Below, in pieces: positions 38,174 to 48,978 of a stretch of 55,915 bases of DNA. A program made the translations under genes and the position numbers. Position 1 is the stretch's first letter, and every line of letters starts with the position of its first letter. Under the pieces are notes generated by a model. It saw nothing but the letters and a program-made list of their open reading frames with translations, had not been told where the DNA came from and did not search any database. The stretch is from Alphaproteobacteria bacterium (lineage in GTDB: Bacteria; Pseudomonadota; Alphaproteobacteria; Rickettsiales; JABCZZ01): assembly GCA_013288335.1 (NCBI GenBank), contig JABDCC010000008.1, positions 1 through 55,915 on the forward strand, written 5' to 3'.

Positions 38174-39354
38174 CAGATTAATCTGTTTGGGACAGTAAAT
38201 TTTTGGCGTATCGCAGTAAAATACACATGGATATAAAACCAGATTAAGATAATCGCCCCGCATTTAGTGGAAAGCTGTAGAATGGGCAGCAACCATATCG
38301 AGCTATATAGGAGTATTTTATAGAGGCTCACGGGGGAGGTCTCACGGGATATTAAGCAAATCAACGCCACCGCTAAAATCGGCAAATCGTAGATGTATAT
38401 ATAGGGGGTAAGCAACGCGATACCCGCAGCAAAAATTACAAAATGCATCAGCTGGTCACGAGATTTTTTAAATGCGTGAAAGCTAGCAAACGCAATGGCG
38501 ATACTTAAACCTATTTGGAGTGCCCATGCGGCAGCCACATTCTTCGTAAGTAATAAAACCAGCATATAAACTGTCGGCATACCAATGTGAAATATTTCTC
38601 CCACGCCGTAATGACTATAAAAAAGCAGCGCCGAAAAATACACAGTCCAGATATGGGTATTAAACACTAACAGTGTGGTGATAATCAATGTGCCGGCGCT
38701 CAGAGAAGTGGCGGCGATAGCTTTCCAGTTGTGAGTGGCAATAAGATATATAGGCACCATTGCAGCAAGCTGGGGTTTTATTATCATCATGCCGAATAAT
38801 AGACCTGCAAGAAAAGGACGTGTGGGACTCAGGCGTATCCCTGCAATGAGTAATGCGGAGGTTAGCAAACCGTTCTGTCCCATATAGAGGCTAAACGTGA
38901 CAAGGGGCGTGAAAATACAAGCAGAAATATATAGAAAGAAATTATGTCGGGAAGTTTTGCACGCAAATACTAGGGTAATTACAGAAATAACGGCAAATAT
39001 GATATAAGCCGTTTTGTAGGTCATAAATCCCAGAGGCCATAAAAACAGTGACTCTGTAGGCGGGTAGGGCCACAACATGACCATACTATCGCCGAATGTT
39101 TTTTGAAGTTCGGCGATAAAAATCGTGGGATCATATATTACCGAAGCGCTGCTTTCAACTATCAGACGCGCTGCAGTCCAGAACGCTGGAAAATCCCGAC
39201 CTGTTATATTGGAGTTGCTGCCTAAAAACCAATCTTCATATAAAAATACGACAAATCCCAGAAAATAAACCGCGCTGATAATGATGCCTATCAGTACGTA
39301 GGTTTGCAGAGGGTTTAGTTGCTGACTAGATTTTTGCCGCAATAAGGCAAACAC
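38173..39354 (-). CDS. GT87-like (DUF2029) integral membrane glycosyltransferase
   Basis: A 393-residue protein with about ten spans. The first periplasmic loop holds GRDFPAFWTAARLIVE, with the Asp-Phe-xx-Phe-Trp-x-Ala pattern of DUF2029/GT87, whose characterised members use polyprenyl-phosphate sugars; LWPYPPTESLFLWPLGF is also typical. The donor and acceptor here are unknown. It begins at a GTG 5 bases after the sucD stop, so it is probably transcribed from the mdh-sucCD operon. Confidence 0.75.
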   Translation of the reverse strand: MFALLRQKSSQQLNPLQTYVLIGIIISAVYFLGFVVFLYEDWFLGSNSNITGRDFPAFWTAARLIVESSASVIYDPTIFIAELQKTFGDSMVMLWPYPPTESLFLWPLGFMTYKTAYIIFAVISVITLVFACKTSRHNFFLYISACIFTPLVTFSLYMGQNGLLTSALLIAGIRLSPTRPFLAGLLFGMMIIKPQLAAMVPIYLIATHNWKAIAATSLSAGTLIITTLLVFNTHIWTVYFSALLFYSHYGVGEIFHIGMPTVYMLVLLLTKNVAAAWALQIGLSIAIAFASFHAFKKSRDQLMHFVIFAAGIALLTPYIYIYDLPILAVALICLISRETSPVSLYKILLYSSIWLLPILQLSTKCGAIILIWFYIHVYFTAIRQKFTVPNRLI

Positions 39355-39359
39355 GTTTC

Positions 39360-40244
39360 TTACGCGCTTTTCTTTTTCAGAAATGCGGTCAGAGTCGTGC
39401 CAAGCGTTGCAGGTGATTCCGAAATACGGATACCGGCAGATTTCATCGCTTCGATTTTACTGTCAGCACCGCCTTTACCACCGGAAATAATCGCGCCGGC
39501 ATGTCCCATGCGCCTTCCCGGAGGTGCGGTACGGCCGGCAATGAAGCCAACGATAGGTTTCTTGGTTTTGCTTTTCTTGATGAACTCTGCGGCTTCTTCT
39601 TCAGCGGAGCCGCCGATTTCACCAATCATGATGATCGCGTCAGTTTCATCATCGCCCAAAAACAAGTCAATTACATCGATGAAGTTGGTGCCGTTAACCG
39701 GATCGCCGCCAATACCAATGCAGGAAGATTGGCCGAGTCCTTCAGCGGTTGTTTGTGCTACTGCTTCGTAAGTTAAAGTGCCGGAGCGCGATACGATGCC
39801 GATGCGTCCTTTTTTATGAATATGGCCTGGCATGATGCCGATTTTGCATTCACCGGGGGTGATTACGCCTGGGCAGTTCGGGCCAACAAGGCGGGTTTTG
39901 GTGCCGCACAAAGCGCGTTTTACTTTTACCATGTCGAGTACGGGAATTCCTTCAGTGATGCAGACTACCAATTCCACTTTTGCATCAATCGCTTCTAAAA
40001 TTGCATCAGCTGCATACGGGGGTGGCACGTAAATTACTGATGCGTTTGCGCCCGTCTTGGCAACCGCTTCTTCAACCGTATCAAAGATAGGTAAGTTCAG
40101 GTGTAGACCACCGCCTTTGCCAGGTGTAACGCCACCTACCATTTGTGTGCCGTAAGCGAGTGCCTGCTCAGAGTGATAGGTTCCTTCTCTGCCGGTAAAA
40201 CCCTGGCAGATAACTTTGGTATTTTTATTGATGAGAATAGACAT
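39360..40244 (-). CDS. sucD: Succinyl-CoA synthetase alpha subunit
   Basis: The alpha subunit binds CoA and carries the phospho-histidine. The 294-residue protein has [59 protein letters not shown] and the active-site [16 protein letters not shown]. Length is normal. It follows sucC by 24 bases; the two form the alpha-beta enzyme that makes ATP or GTP from succinyl-CoA. Confidence 0.97.
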   Translation of the reverse strand: MSILINKNTKVICQGFTGREGTYHSEQALAYGTQMVGGVTPGKGGGLHLNLPIFDTVEEAVAKTGANASVIYVPPPYAADAILEAIDAKVELVVCITEGIPVLDMVKVKRALCGTKTRLVGPNCPGVITPGECKIGIMPGHIHKKGRIGIVSRSGTLTYEAVAQTTAEGLGQSSCIGIGGDPVNGTNFIDVIDLFLGDDETDAIIMIGEIGGSAEEEAAEFIKKSKTKKPIVGFIAGRTAPPGRRMGHAGAIISGGKGGADSKIEAMKSAGIRISESPATLGTTLTAFLKKKSA

Positions 40245-40268
40245 TTTAGATTCCCTAACTGTTATATT

Positions 40269-41441
<1,173 letters not shown>

Positions 41442-41472
41442 AATAGTAGTTCCTTGAGTGTCTTAACGTAAT

Positions 41473-42465
<993 letters not shown>

Positions 42466-42529
42466 TTAGGCTGGAAAATACACTTATAAAACAAGAATAC
42501 AAAGCATTAATTCGACCCAAATGAAGAAA

Positions 42530-43222
42530 TTATAGTTTACTTAGGCGGTCAGGATAATCGCTGATAATCCCGTCAATACCCATAGAATGCAGCCTTGCGA
42601 TATCCTCCGGGTCATTTACTGTCCATGTAAATATTTTCAAATCAAGTTTGACTGCTTTGTTGATAAATTCACTGGTGAGCAGCTTGTAATTAGGCACAAT
42701 GGCACGCGCGCCCCAGATTTTGGCTTCTAAAACGGAGTTATCAAACAATCTTTTAAAACTGGCACCGATAAAAACATCGGGAAATTCGCGATGCACGGTT
42801 TTTAATGCTTCGTGATCAAATGATATCAAGTAGAGATTCTCAGCTTTCCAGCCTTTGTTTATATATTCAGCAATGAGCTTTGCAACGGGGAGGGCAGCGT
42901 CCGCGTGTTTTACTTCAATGAAATATATAATGTTACTACCGATTGTCTCAAGCGCTTCCTGCAAAGTGGGGATATGTTCATCGCCAGAAATAGTGAGTGC
43001 CTTTAACTGAGCGAGAGTTAACTCAGCAACCAAACCTTTGCCGTTTGTTGTGCGATCCACTGTATCATCATGAATCACGACCGGCTCACCGCTTTTGCAT
43101 AAGTGCACATCAAGCTCAATCGCTTCTGCGCCAAGCTTCAGGGCTTTGTTAAAGCTGCTAATCGTGTTTTCCGGCAAGTGCCCACTCGCGCCACGATGGC
43201 CTATTTTGAGGCATTTTTTCAT
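42530..43222 (-). CDS. Glycerophosphodiester phosphodiesterase
   Basis: A 230-residue TIM-barrel enzyme of the GDPD family: catalytic HRG in KIGHRGASGHLPENT, metal ligands in AIELDVHLCKSGEPVVIHDD followed by TVDRTTNG, and the closing TVNDPEDIARLHSMGIDGII. It splits glycerophosphodiesters into glycerol-3-phosphate and alcohol. No signal peptide, so it is cytosolic (UgpQ-like). Its start overlaps the pgi stop by 4 bases, so translation is coupled to pgi. Confidence 0.92.
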   Translation of the reverse strand: MKKCLKIGHRGASGHLPENTISSFNKALKLGAEAIELDVHLCKSGEPVVIHDDTVDRTTNGKGLVAELTLAQLKALTISGDEHIPTLQEALETIGSNIIYFIEVKHADAALPVAKLIAEYINKGWKAENLYLISFDHEALKTVHREFPDVFIGASFKRLFDNSVLEAKIWGARAIVPNYKLLTSEFINKAVKLDLKIFTWTVNDPEDIARLHSMGIDGIISDYPDRLSKL

Positions 43223-44499
43223 GATTGAGAAAGATACTTTATGGCAAGCTGTTTGCTTTCTTCCACTGCTGGCTGGCCAAACACATCAATATCCCAGATT
43301 TGTGCCATGATCATGGTTTCTAACATAAAATGCATCATGAGTGCACCAAGGCTTTCTTCATTGAGTTTGTCGAGATAAAATACGCGGTTCGGGCAGTTAT
43401 TTTTAGTGAGTGTCTCAGCAGTTGCTTTTTGTTCTGCACCCATTAAATCACCGATGGTATGATTCTTAAAATAACCGAGTGATTTTTCAGCAGAGGTAGG
43501 AATGTGAGAGCCAAGCTTTTCCTGTTTTAGCATTATCAAGGTAATAAATTTATCTTTCGGGCCATCCAGATAAAGCTGCAGCTGGCTATGTTGATCAAAT
43601 GCACCAAGCGCGCGCAGTGCCGTGGTTCCCATGCCATTTTTGCCCAAACTTTCTGACCATAATTGCTGATGCCAGGCGCCAAACGCATTGAGCCGGTTGC
43701 AGTAAGGCATCATCACCGAAACGGTTTTGCCGCGTTTCCATAACGCATAATGCAATGCTGCGCCCAGAGCTGGCTCTGGTGATTTATCCGTGAAGCAATG
43801 TTTTACAACATCTAAGGCGCCCTTGCGTACTGCGCGTATGTCGATCCCCGCGACTTTGGCGGGAAGCAACCCTACCGCAGTGAGGCTTGCAAAACGCCCG
43901 CCGATGCCTGCGTCATGTTCGAGGATTTCTACGTTATGCTCCTCACCGATAGTGCGAAGCGCATTTTTTCCGGGTTCTGCGATAAATATAAAATGATTTT
44001 TAATAGCATTCTTGCCAAGCCGTTTTTCTACTTCTTTAAGCAGCACCAGCAACTGCGCAAGCGTTTCGGCAGTGCCGCCGGACTTGCTGATAATAAGGAA
44101 CATGGTCTTTTTGAAATCCAGTGCGCCCACTAGCTGATCAAATGTATAGGGATCGATATTGTCGATGAAATGGATTTTTGTTTTCCCAGACATATGGGAA
44201 AAAGGATTCTCGGTGAGTGCAACCAATGTTCTTCCGCCCCGACTTGATGCGCCCATACCCACTACTACCAGCGTATCGTAATGTTCGGTAATGCGTTTTG
44301 CTGCAGATTCAATTTGTGCGAGATCATCCTCGCGTTCGGCAATATTCAGCACTGGCCAGGAATTATTTTTCTTGTAAGCGTGTAAAGCGGCAATGGCTTT
44401 CTCTGCTTCTCTATGCGCTGTATCAAAGTCCGCGGTAGAAGCGCCGTTTTCACCGACAATCTTATCGAAAGCGTTGCCAATATCCTGTGTGTAAATCAT
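43219..44499 (-). CDS. pgi: Glucose-6-phosphate isomerase
   Basis: A 426-residue isomerase, shorter than the roughly 550-residue E. coli form but like several alphaproteobacterial ones. It has two SIS-fold halves with VVVGMGASSRGGRTL, IISKSGGTAETLAQ, GGRFASLTAVGLLP (catalytic GGRxS region), and a C-terminal QIWDIDVFGQPAVEESKQLA with the substrate-site Gln-Pro-x-Val-Glu and a Lys nearby. It interconverts glucose-6-P and fructose-6-P. Confidence 0.93.
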   Translation of the reverse strand: MIYTQDIGNAFDKIVGENGASTADFDTAHREAEKAIAALHAYKKNNSWPVLNIAEREDDLAQIESAAKRITEHYDTLVVVGMGASSRGGRTLVALTENPFSHMSGKTKIHFIDNIDPYTFDQLVGALDFKKTMFLIISKSGGTAETLAQLLVLLKEVEKRLGKNAIKNHFIFIAEPGKNALRTIGEEHNVEILEHDAGIGGRFASLTAVGLLPAKVAGIDIRAVRKGALDVVKHCFTDKSPEPALGAALHYALWKRGKTVSVMMPYCNRLNAFGAWHQQLWSESLGKNGMGTTALRALGAFDQHSQLQLYLDGPKDKFITLIMLKQEKLGSHIPTSAEKSLGYFKNHTIGDLMGAEQKATAETLTKNNCPNRVFYLDKLNEESLGALMMHFMLETMIMAQIWDIDVFGQPAVEESKQLAIKYLSQS

Positions 44500-44516
44500 G
44501 TGAGGACAATCAGTAC

Positions 44517-45137
44517 TTAAAAAATATTACCAAAAATTCCATTATCTTTTGGCACAATTACCGGGGTGTCGCCCGTGGTAATTGGTTTGTCCTGCGCTTT
44601 ATCCTGCTTTATGCGGTCGGCTTCTTTGGTTGGATCCACAACGCTTTCGTCTGTTTTGTCAGTCCCCAGCAAATAAGAACTATTTTTGGGAGCCGTGCCA
44701 TTTAATTTGTCATCAAGCAAAGTTTGGCGAATATTGGGATTGGCTTTATCTGCGCCAACATTGGCAAGGAACTGCGAGTCTGCATTCGTCGGCAATTCGG
44801 AAGCAGAAACAGGCGATACAGCGGTCGGCGCTATGGTGGTATTGGCGGCGGGGGCGGTAAACCCGGGAGTGTTATTTGCGCTTGCGCCAATAATCGCATT
44901 ATGAGCTTTGTCCGGCGCGGGTATCATGCTGGCCGATGATCCTTCGGATGCTCCAGCAGGCGGACGCAGATTAAATTCTGGGGGAATATTTAAAGGTGGG
45001 CGCGAATATACCTGAAATTCATCCGGTCCCTGACGGTTTAAGCCTAGTGTTTCCCTCATATCGCCCGAACCACAGGCAGATAATATAAGGCAAAAAATAA
45101 CGCTTATCGTTTTTATAGTTGATGTATTTTTCAGCAT
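44517..45137 (-). CDS. DUF3035-type lipoprotein
   Basis: A 206-residue lipoprotein with signal peptide and lipobox ILSACGSG, then the family segment ETLGLNRQGPDEFQVYSRPP and LNIPPEFNLRPP, followed by a long low-complexity Ala/Pro/Thr/Asp-rich part and a short C-terminal IFGNIF. Known alphaproteobacterial neighbour of lspA; no biochemical function is established. It begins 8 bases after the lspA stop. Confidence 0.85.
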   Translation of the reverse strand: MLKNTSTIKTISVIFCLILSACGSGDMRETLGLNRQGPDEFQVYSRPPLNIPPEFNLRPPAGASEGSSASMIPAPDKAHNAIIGASANNTPGFTAPAANTTIAPTAVSPVSASELPTNADSQFLANVGADKANPNIRQTLLDDKLNGTAPKNSSYLLGTDKTDESVVDPTKEADRIKQDKAQDKPITTGDTPVIVPKDNGIFGNIF

Positions 45138-45145
45138 TTAATCGG

Positions 45146-45658
45146 TTATTCCTTGCGATCCATTGTAATTTTTAAATCTCTATTTTCGCTTATTATATTC
45201 GTAAAGACGAAGAGCACAACCCCTATGAAAATAGCACTGTCAGCAATATTAAATGCCGGCCAGTGGTAAGCATTTACGTGAAAATCAAGAAAATCAGTTA
45301 CTCCTCTGAGGCGCACCCGGTCAATAATATTGCCAATGGCGCCGCCGATGATAAAGCCAAGCGCTGTAATTACAAGTTTTTCCTGCGCCTTGAGAAGCCA
45401 AACCGCGAGTATAATTACAATAAAACAAAGGCCTATAAGCAAAAGCAGGCCCACCAAAGGCGCGCTGCCCGCGAACATTCCAAAACTTACGCCAGTATTA
45501 AAAACCAGCACGATATTAAAGAAAGGCAGAAGCTTCATCGGAAGCAGAGAATCATGAGCATAGGCAATCACCAGGGTTTTACTCCACTGATCGCATGCAA
45601 TTATGGCTAGGGATAAAAAGGCTCCGAGTAGACGCGAGCGCAAATAGGGGTGTTTCAT
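45146..45658 (-). CDS. lspA: Lipoprotein signal peptidase
   Basis: A 170-residue inner-membrane aspartic peptidase with four spans. Catalytic Asp residues lie in GNIIDRVRLRGVTDFLDFH and FNIADSAIFIG; VFNTGVSFGMF is also typical. It removes signal peptides from diacylglyceryl-modified lipoproteins such as the DUF3035, secretin and NodT-like proteins here. I chose the ATG at 45658 over an upstream start at 45700. ileS, which often precedes it, is absent. Confidence 0.94.
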   Translation of the reverse strand: MKHPYLRSRLLGAFLSLAIIACDQWSKTLVIAYAHDSLLPMKLLPFFNIVLVFNTGVSFGMFAGSAPLVGLLLLIGLCFIVIILAVWLLKAQEKLVITALGFIIGGAIGNIIDRVRLRGVTDFLDFHVNAYHWPAFNIADSAIFIGVVLFVFTNIISENRDLKITMDRKE

Positions 45659-45773
45659 AAAACAGTTATTACAGTATTTGTGGCGAATATACAAAACCAT
45701 GTTGCCAAAGCAAAGCAGTTTGTATATAGCCCTTTAAATAATTATTTCGACCTAAAATTCGGACACTATAAAT

Positions 45774-46175
45774 ATGGATACTATAAGATTTGACCTTGTT
45801 ACCCCCGAAGCAACTTTTTATTCAGGTGCTGCCGGTATGGTGGACATTCCCGGAACGCTGGGTGACTTTGGTGTGCTTCCCGGGCATATGGATTTTATCT
45901 CTACACTGCGCCCCGGAGTTATTAAGATACATAATGATAAGGAAGAAACCCTGCAGATTTTTGTGGCAAGTGGCATCGCTGAAGTGAACGCTGTCTCCTG
46001 CACTATCCTTGCTGAACGGGCGGTAGATTTGCAAAAAATAACGTTACCAGAGGCAGAAGCTCGACTGGCCCGCGCCAAAGGAGCGCTGGATGGAGCTTTT
46101 ACCGAAAGCGCAAAAGCGGATGCTTTAAAGGAGTTGGAGCTTTCTGAGGCTCTTGTTGCAGCTTTGGCTGCCTGA
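45774..46175 (+). CDS. atpC: ATP synthase F1 epsilon subunit
   Basis: A 133-residue protein: the N-terminal beta sandwich with FDLVTPEATFYSGAAGMVDI and PGTLGDFGVLPGHMDFISTL, GVIKI and a C-terminal helical part (LPEAEARLARAKGALDGA). The subunit couples F1 to the c-ring and inhibits ATP hydrolysis. The remaining F1 genes are not next to it: lspA is divergent upstream and a porin gene follows. Confidence 0.93.
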   Translation: MDTIRFDLVTPEATFYSGAAGMVDIPGTLGDFGVLPGHMDFISTLRPGVIKIHNDKEETLQIFVASGIAEVNAVSCTILAERAVDLQKITLPEAEARLARAKGALDGAFTESAKADALKELELSEALVAALAA

Positions 46176-46448
46176 TTGGCCCCTAGAAGCCTGATTTTAC
46201 TCCTTATATATATACGGACAATTTTTTACCCGTCGGGATGGGTTGTTGTATCTGAGCAACAGAGTGTCAAAAATACAGCTTATTGTGACTGGGTTTTAGT
46301 ATTCTGTGCTTGCATAGAAGGGGGCGACTAAACATATTGTCCCGCAGGTAACGCAACTGTGTCGCCGCAAATGTCTTTGATTCACTAAGATTACAGGCCT
46401 TTGCATCTAGTAATTACTATAACAACCCTAAGGAATAGGAAACGTATT
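46176..46448 (+). promoter_or_regulatory. Porin upstream region (273 bases)
   Basis: No gene is seen. GGCGAC near 46323 and GTCGCC near 46363 can pair around an inner CAG/CTG stem, and TGTTG/CAACA forms a small hairpin near 46245-46262, possibly in the 5' leader of the porin mRNA. AAGGAATAGGAAA before the ATG gives the ribosome site. I cannot assign a promoter with confidence. Confidence 0.4.
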
Positions 46449-47642
46449 ATGAAAAAAATACTTCTTGGTACTTCTGCTCTTATCGGTGCTGCTACCCTGC
46501 TCGCAGGCGCTGCATTCGGTGACGATCCAAAAGTAACAATCGGTGGATTCAGCACTTTTGAAGCTGCTTTCGCTAAATCAGACAATGGTTCTGGCGTGCA
46601 AGATGTTGCATTCCGCAACGACAACGAACTCCATTTCAACGTTGCTGGCAAGACCGATGCAGGTCTTGGTTACGGCGCTGAAGTTGACCTTATCGCTGAT
46701 GTTAATGGTGCTGGCACTGCCCAGGCTAATGGTAACACCGGTGCTGGTTTGACTGCTCACCGTACATACGGTTGGTTGCAGGGTGACAATTGGGGCCATT
46801 TCGAATTCGGTTCCAACGATGGTGCAGCTCGCAATCTTAAAGTTGACGCATCTAACATCGCTCGCGCTACTGGTGGTATTGATGGTGACTGGGAATATTT
46901 TGCTCAGACCAACAACCCAGTTGTAGGTAATGGTGCATTTGCTGGTGGCAGAAGCTTCATCACTGCTCCACGTCTTCCAGTTGAAGCAGGTCCGTCTACT
47001 GGATTTGCTAGCGAAGCAACAAGCAACGATACCAAAGTTACTTACTACACTCCACGTTTCTCTGGTTTCCAGCTTGGCGTAAGCTATGCTCCTTCTACTA
47101 CTAACCGTGGCGAAACTGTTATCACCACTACCAGCACTGCTGGCAGCGCTACCGACTTCTTGAGCGGTGGTTTGAACTACGAAGGTCAGTTTGACCAGGT
47201 TGGTGTAGCTGTAGCTGTAACTGGCGAAACTGCTAACGCAGATACTAACGTCCCAGGACCAAACGTTAACGACGTACAGGCATGGAACGCTGGTGCTAAA
47301 TTGTCTTACATGGGATTCAGCGCTGCTGGTTCTTATGGTGACTGGCAAGATAGCTTTGCTTCTAGCGGTACCAAAGCTGACTATTGGACTGGTGGTCTTG
47401 CTTATGAAACCGGCCCACTCGGTGCAAGCGTGACCTACTTGGGTTCTGAATCCAAGCCAACTGGTCAAGACAACAAATTCTATGATGTGTCACTCGGTGT
47501 TGATTACAAATTGGCTCCAGGTCTGACCCCATTCGTAGAATGGACATATTACGATGTTAACGGAACCGGTGGTTCAGTAGCAAGTGGTGCTGTTGAAAAC
47601 CGTGGCAACGTTGTTATCGTTGGTTCACAGCTCTCCTTCTAA
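46449..47642 (+). CDS. Gram-negative porin
   Basis: A 397-residue outer-membrane protein: signal peptide (MKKILLGTSALIGAATLLAG, cleavage before DDPKVT), an opening strand VTIGGFSTFEAAFA, a loop-and-strand pattern with GGRSFITAPRLP and FSGFQLGVSYAPS, and a last strand ending in Phe (VIVGSQLSF), the BamA recognition end. It resembles the porin_4 family of general diffusion porins. The codon use is biased to GCT, GGT, AAC and GAC more than in its neighbours, as expected for a highly expressed gene. Confidence 0.92.
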   Translation: MKKILLGTSALIGAATLLAGAAFGDDPKVTIGGFSTFEAAFAKSDNGSGVQDVAFRNDNELHFNVAGKTDAGLGYGAEVDLIADVNGAGTAQANGNTGAGLTAHRTYGWLQGDNWGHFEFGSNDGAARNLKVDASNIARATGGIDGDWEYFAQTNNPVVGNGAFAGGRSFITAPRLPVEAGPSTGFASEATSNDTKVTYYTPRFSGFQLGVSYAPSTTNRGETVITTTSTAGSATDFLSGGLNYEGQFDQVGVAVAVTGETANADTNVPGPNVNDVQAWNAGAKLSYMGFSAAGSYGDWQDSFASSGTKADYWTGGLAYETGPLGASVTYLGSESKPTGQDNKFYDVSLGVDYKLAPGLTPFVEWTYYDVNGTGGSVASGAVENRGNVVIVGSQLSF

Positions 47643-47665
47643 TCTGCTGTGAGTTACAAAGAATT

Positions 47666-47697
47666 GAGGCGGCATGAAAATGCCGCCTCTTTTTTTC
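47666..47697 (+). terminator. Rho-independent terminator of the porin gene
   Basis: GAGGCGGCAT and ATGCCGCCTC form a perfect 10-bp stem around GAAA, followed by a run of T residues. It lies about 24 bases after the porin stop. Confidence 0.92.
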
Positions 47698-47749
47698 GAT
47701 TATATTTTCGCTGATAAAAGTATTCCGACTTGCGTGGGAATGGAGATTT

Positions 47750-48901
47750 TTATATCTCAATAAATGCTAGGCCGTTTTTACCATCGGCTTTGAGGGCGAT
47801 TTTACCATCCAGCAAGCGTAAGGCTTCCTTGCCGAATATCTCATAACGCCAGCCATGCAGCACATGTAAACCGTCGCGTTTTCCGAGCGCCAGCAATTCC
47901 AATTCATCCTTATCGGCAATGAGGCGTGGTACTACCTGATTTTGCGCGGCACATGCTTTAAGCAATAAGCGCAACAAATCCACCAACGATTCACCAAGAT
48001 TAGAAATTTGTGGTTTCGCGGGTAATTGCGGATATGTAGATGCCGGCATTTCCTCCACACCTTTTAATATGGCAAAAAGCGGCTCATATTGAGATGCGGG
48101 CATCGTTGGGTAAAACCCGCGTATTGCCTGTAACGCGGTAAAATTGTCCGGCTTGGATTGTGCAACTTCCGTAAGTGTTTCGTCCTTCATAATCCGTCCG
48201 CGCGGCACATTTTTGGTGCGTGCAGTGATTTCACGCCAGGCTGCAATGGCCTGCAAAACTGCCATATAACGTGGAGAGGGATTGCGTAGGCGCAATTTGC
48301 GCCAGGCATCGTTTGGATTGGTATCATAGGTTTCCGGGTCAAGCACCGGTTCCATTTCTTCCAATATCCAGCTTATGCGTCCGCTCTTTTTAAGCTGTTC
48401 TTCAAGCGCCAGATAAATACCGCGCAAATGCAGCACGTCATCAAGCGCATATTGCAATTGTTTTTCCGATAATGGGCGTTTTGCCCAATCGGTAAAGCGT
48501 GAGGATTTATCTACGGGTTTGCCCAGAATTTTGCTCACCAGCGATTCATAGCTTACTGACTCACCATAACCACAGACCATCGCGGCGACCTGCGTGTCAA
48601 AGAGTGGCGCGGGGATGGATTTCATCGCATGGTAGAAAATTTCAACATCTTGGCGGCAGGCATGAAAAACCTTCAAAATATTAAGGTCGGCAAGGAGTTT
48701 ATAAAGCGGGCTTAAATCAATGCCGGGCGCCAGCGGATCAATGGCCGCGGCATTGGTTTCTCCAGCCACCTGTACCAGGCATAATTCCGGGTAAAAGGTT
48801 TTTTCACGCATGAATTCGGTATCAACCGTAATAAATCGCTCATTTTTCAGCGAATCGCAGAATGCCTGAAGGGTGGCGGTATCGGTTATGACATTAACCA
48901 T
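47750..48901 (-). CDS. rnd: Ribonuclease D
   Basis: A 383-residue 3'-5' exoribonuclease for tRNA maturation. The DEDDy catalytic domain has FITVDTEFMREKTFYPELC, KVFHACRQDVEIF, and SEKQLQYALDDVLHL with the fourth Asp and Tyr; an HRDC domain follows around residues 205-290. Length is typical. Divergent from aspS, a common alphaproteobacterial arrangement. Confidence 0.95.
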   Translation of the reverse strand: MVNVITDTATLQAFCDSLKNERFITVDTEFMREKTFYPELCLVQVAGETNAAAIDPLAPGIDLSPLYKLLADLNILKVFHACRQDVEIFYHAMKSIPAPLFDTQVAAMVCGYGESVSYESLVSKILGKPVDKSSRFTDWAKRPLSEKQLQYALDDVLHLRGIYLALEEQLKKSGRISWILEEMEPVLDPETYDTNPNDAWRKLRLRNPSPRYMAVLQAIAAWREITARTKNVPRGRIMKDETLTEVAQSKPDNFTALQAIRGFYPTMPASQYEPLFAILKGVEEMPASTYPQLPAKPQISNLGESLVDLLRLLLKACAAQNQVVPRLIADKDELELLALGKRDGLHVLHGWRYEIFGKEALRLLDGKIALKADGKNGLAFIEI

Positions 48902-48978
48902 TAAGATTCCTTATTGCGCTTGTTTCATAAGGGTATATCTACTATAAGTCTCGCCAAATAACGAGGATAAATACACTC

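Noticed and set aside
46578-47468. A 296-codon reverse frame opposite the porin gene
   Set aside because: It is a shadow of the biased porin codons; composition is Ser/Thr/Val-rich with no start signal or known motif.
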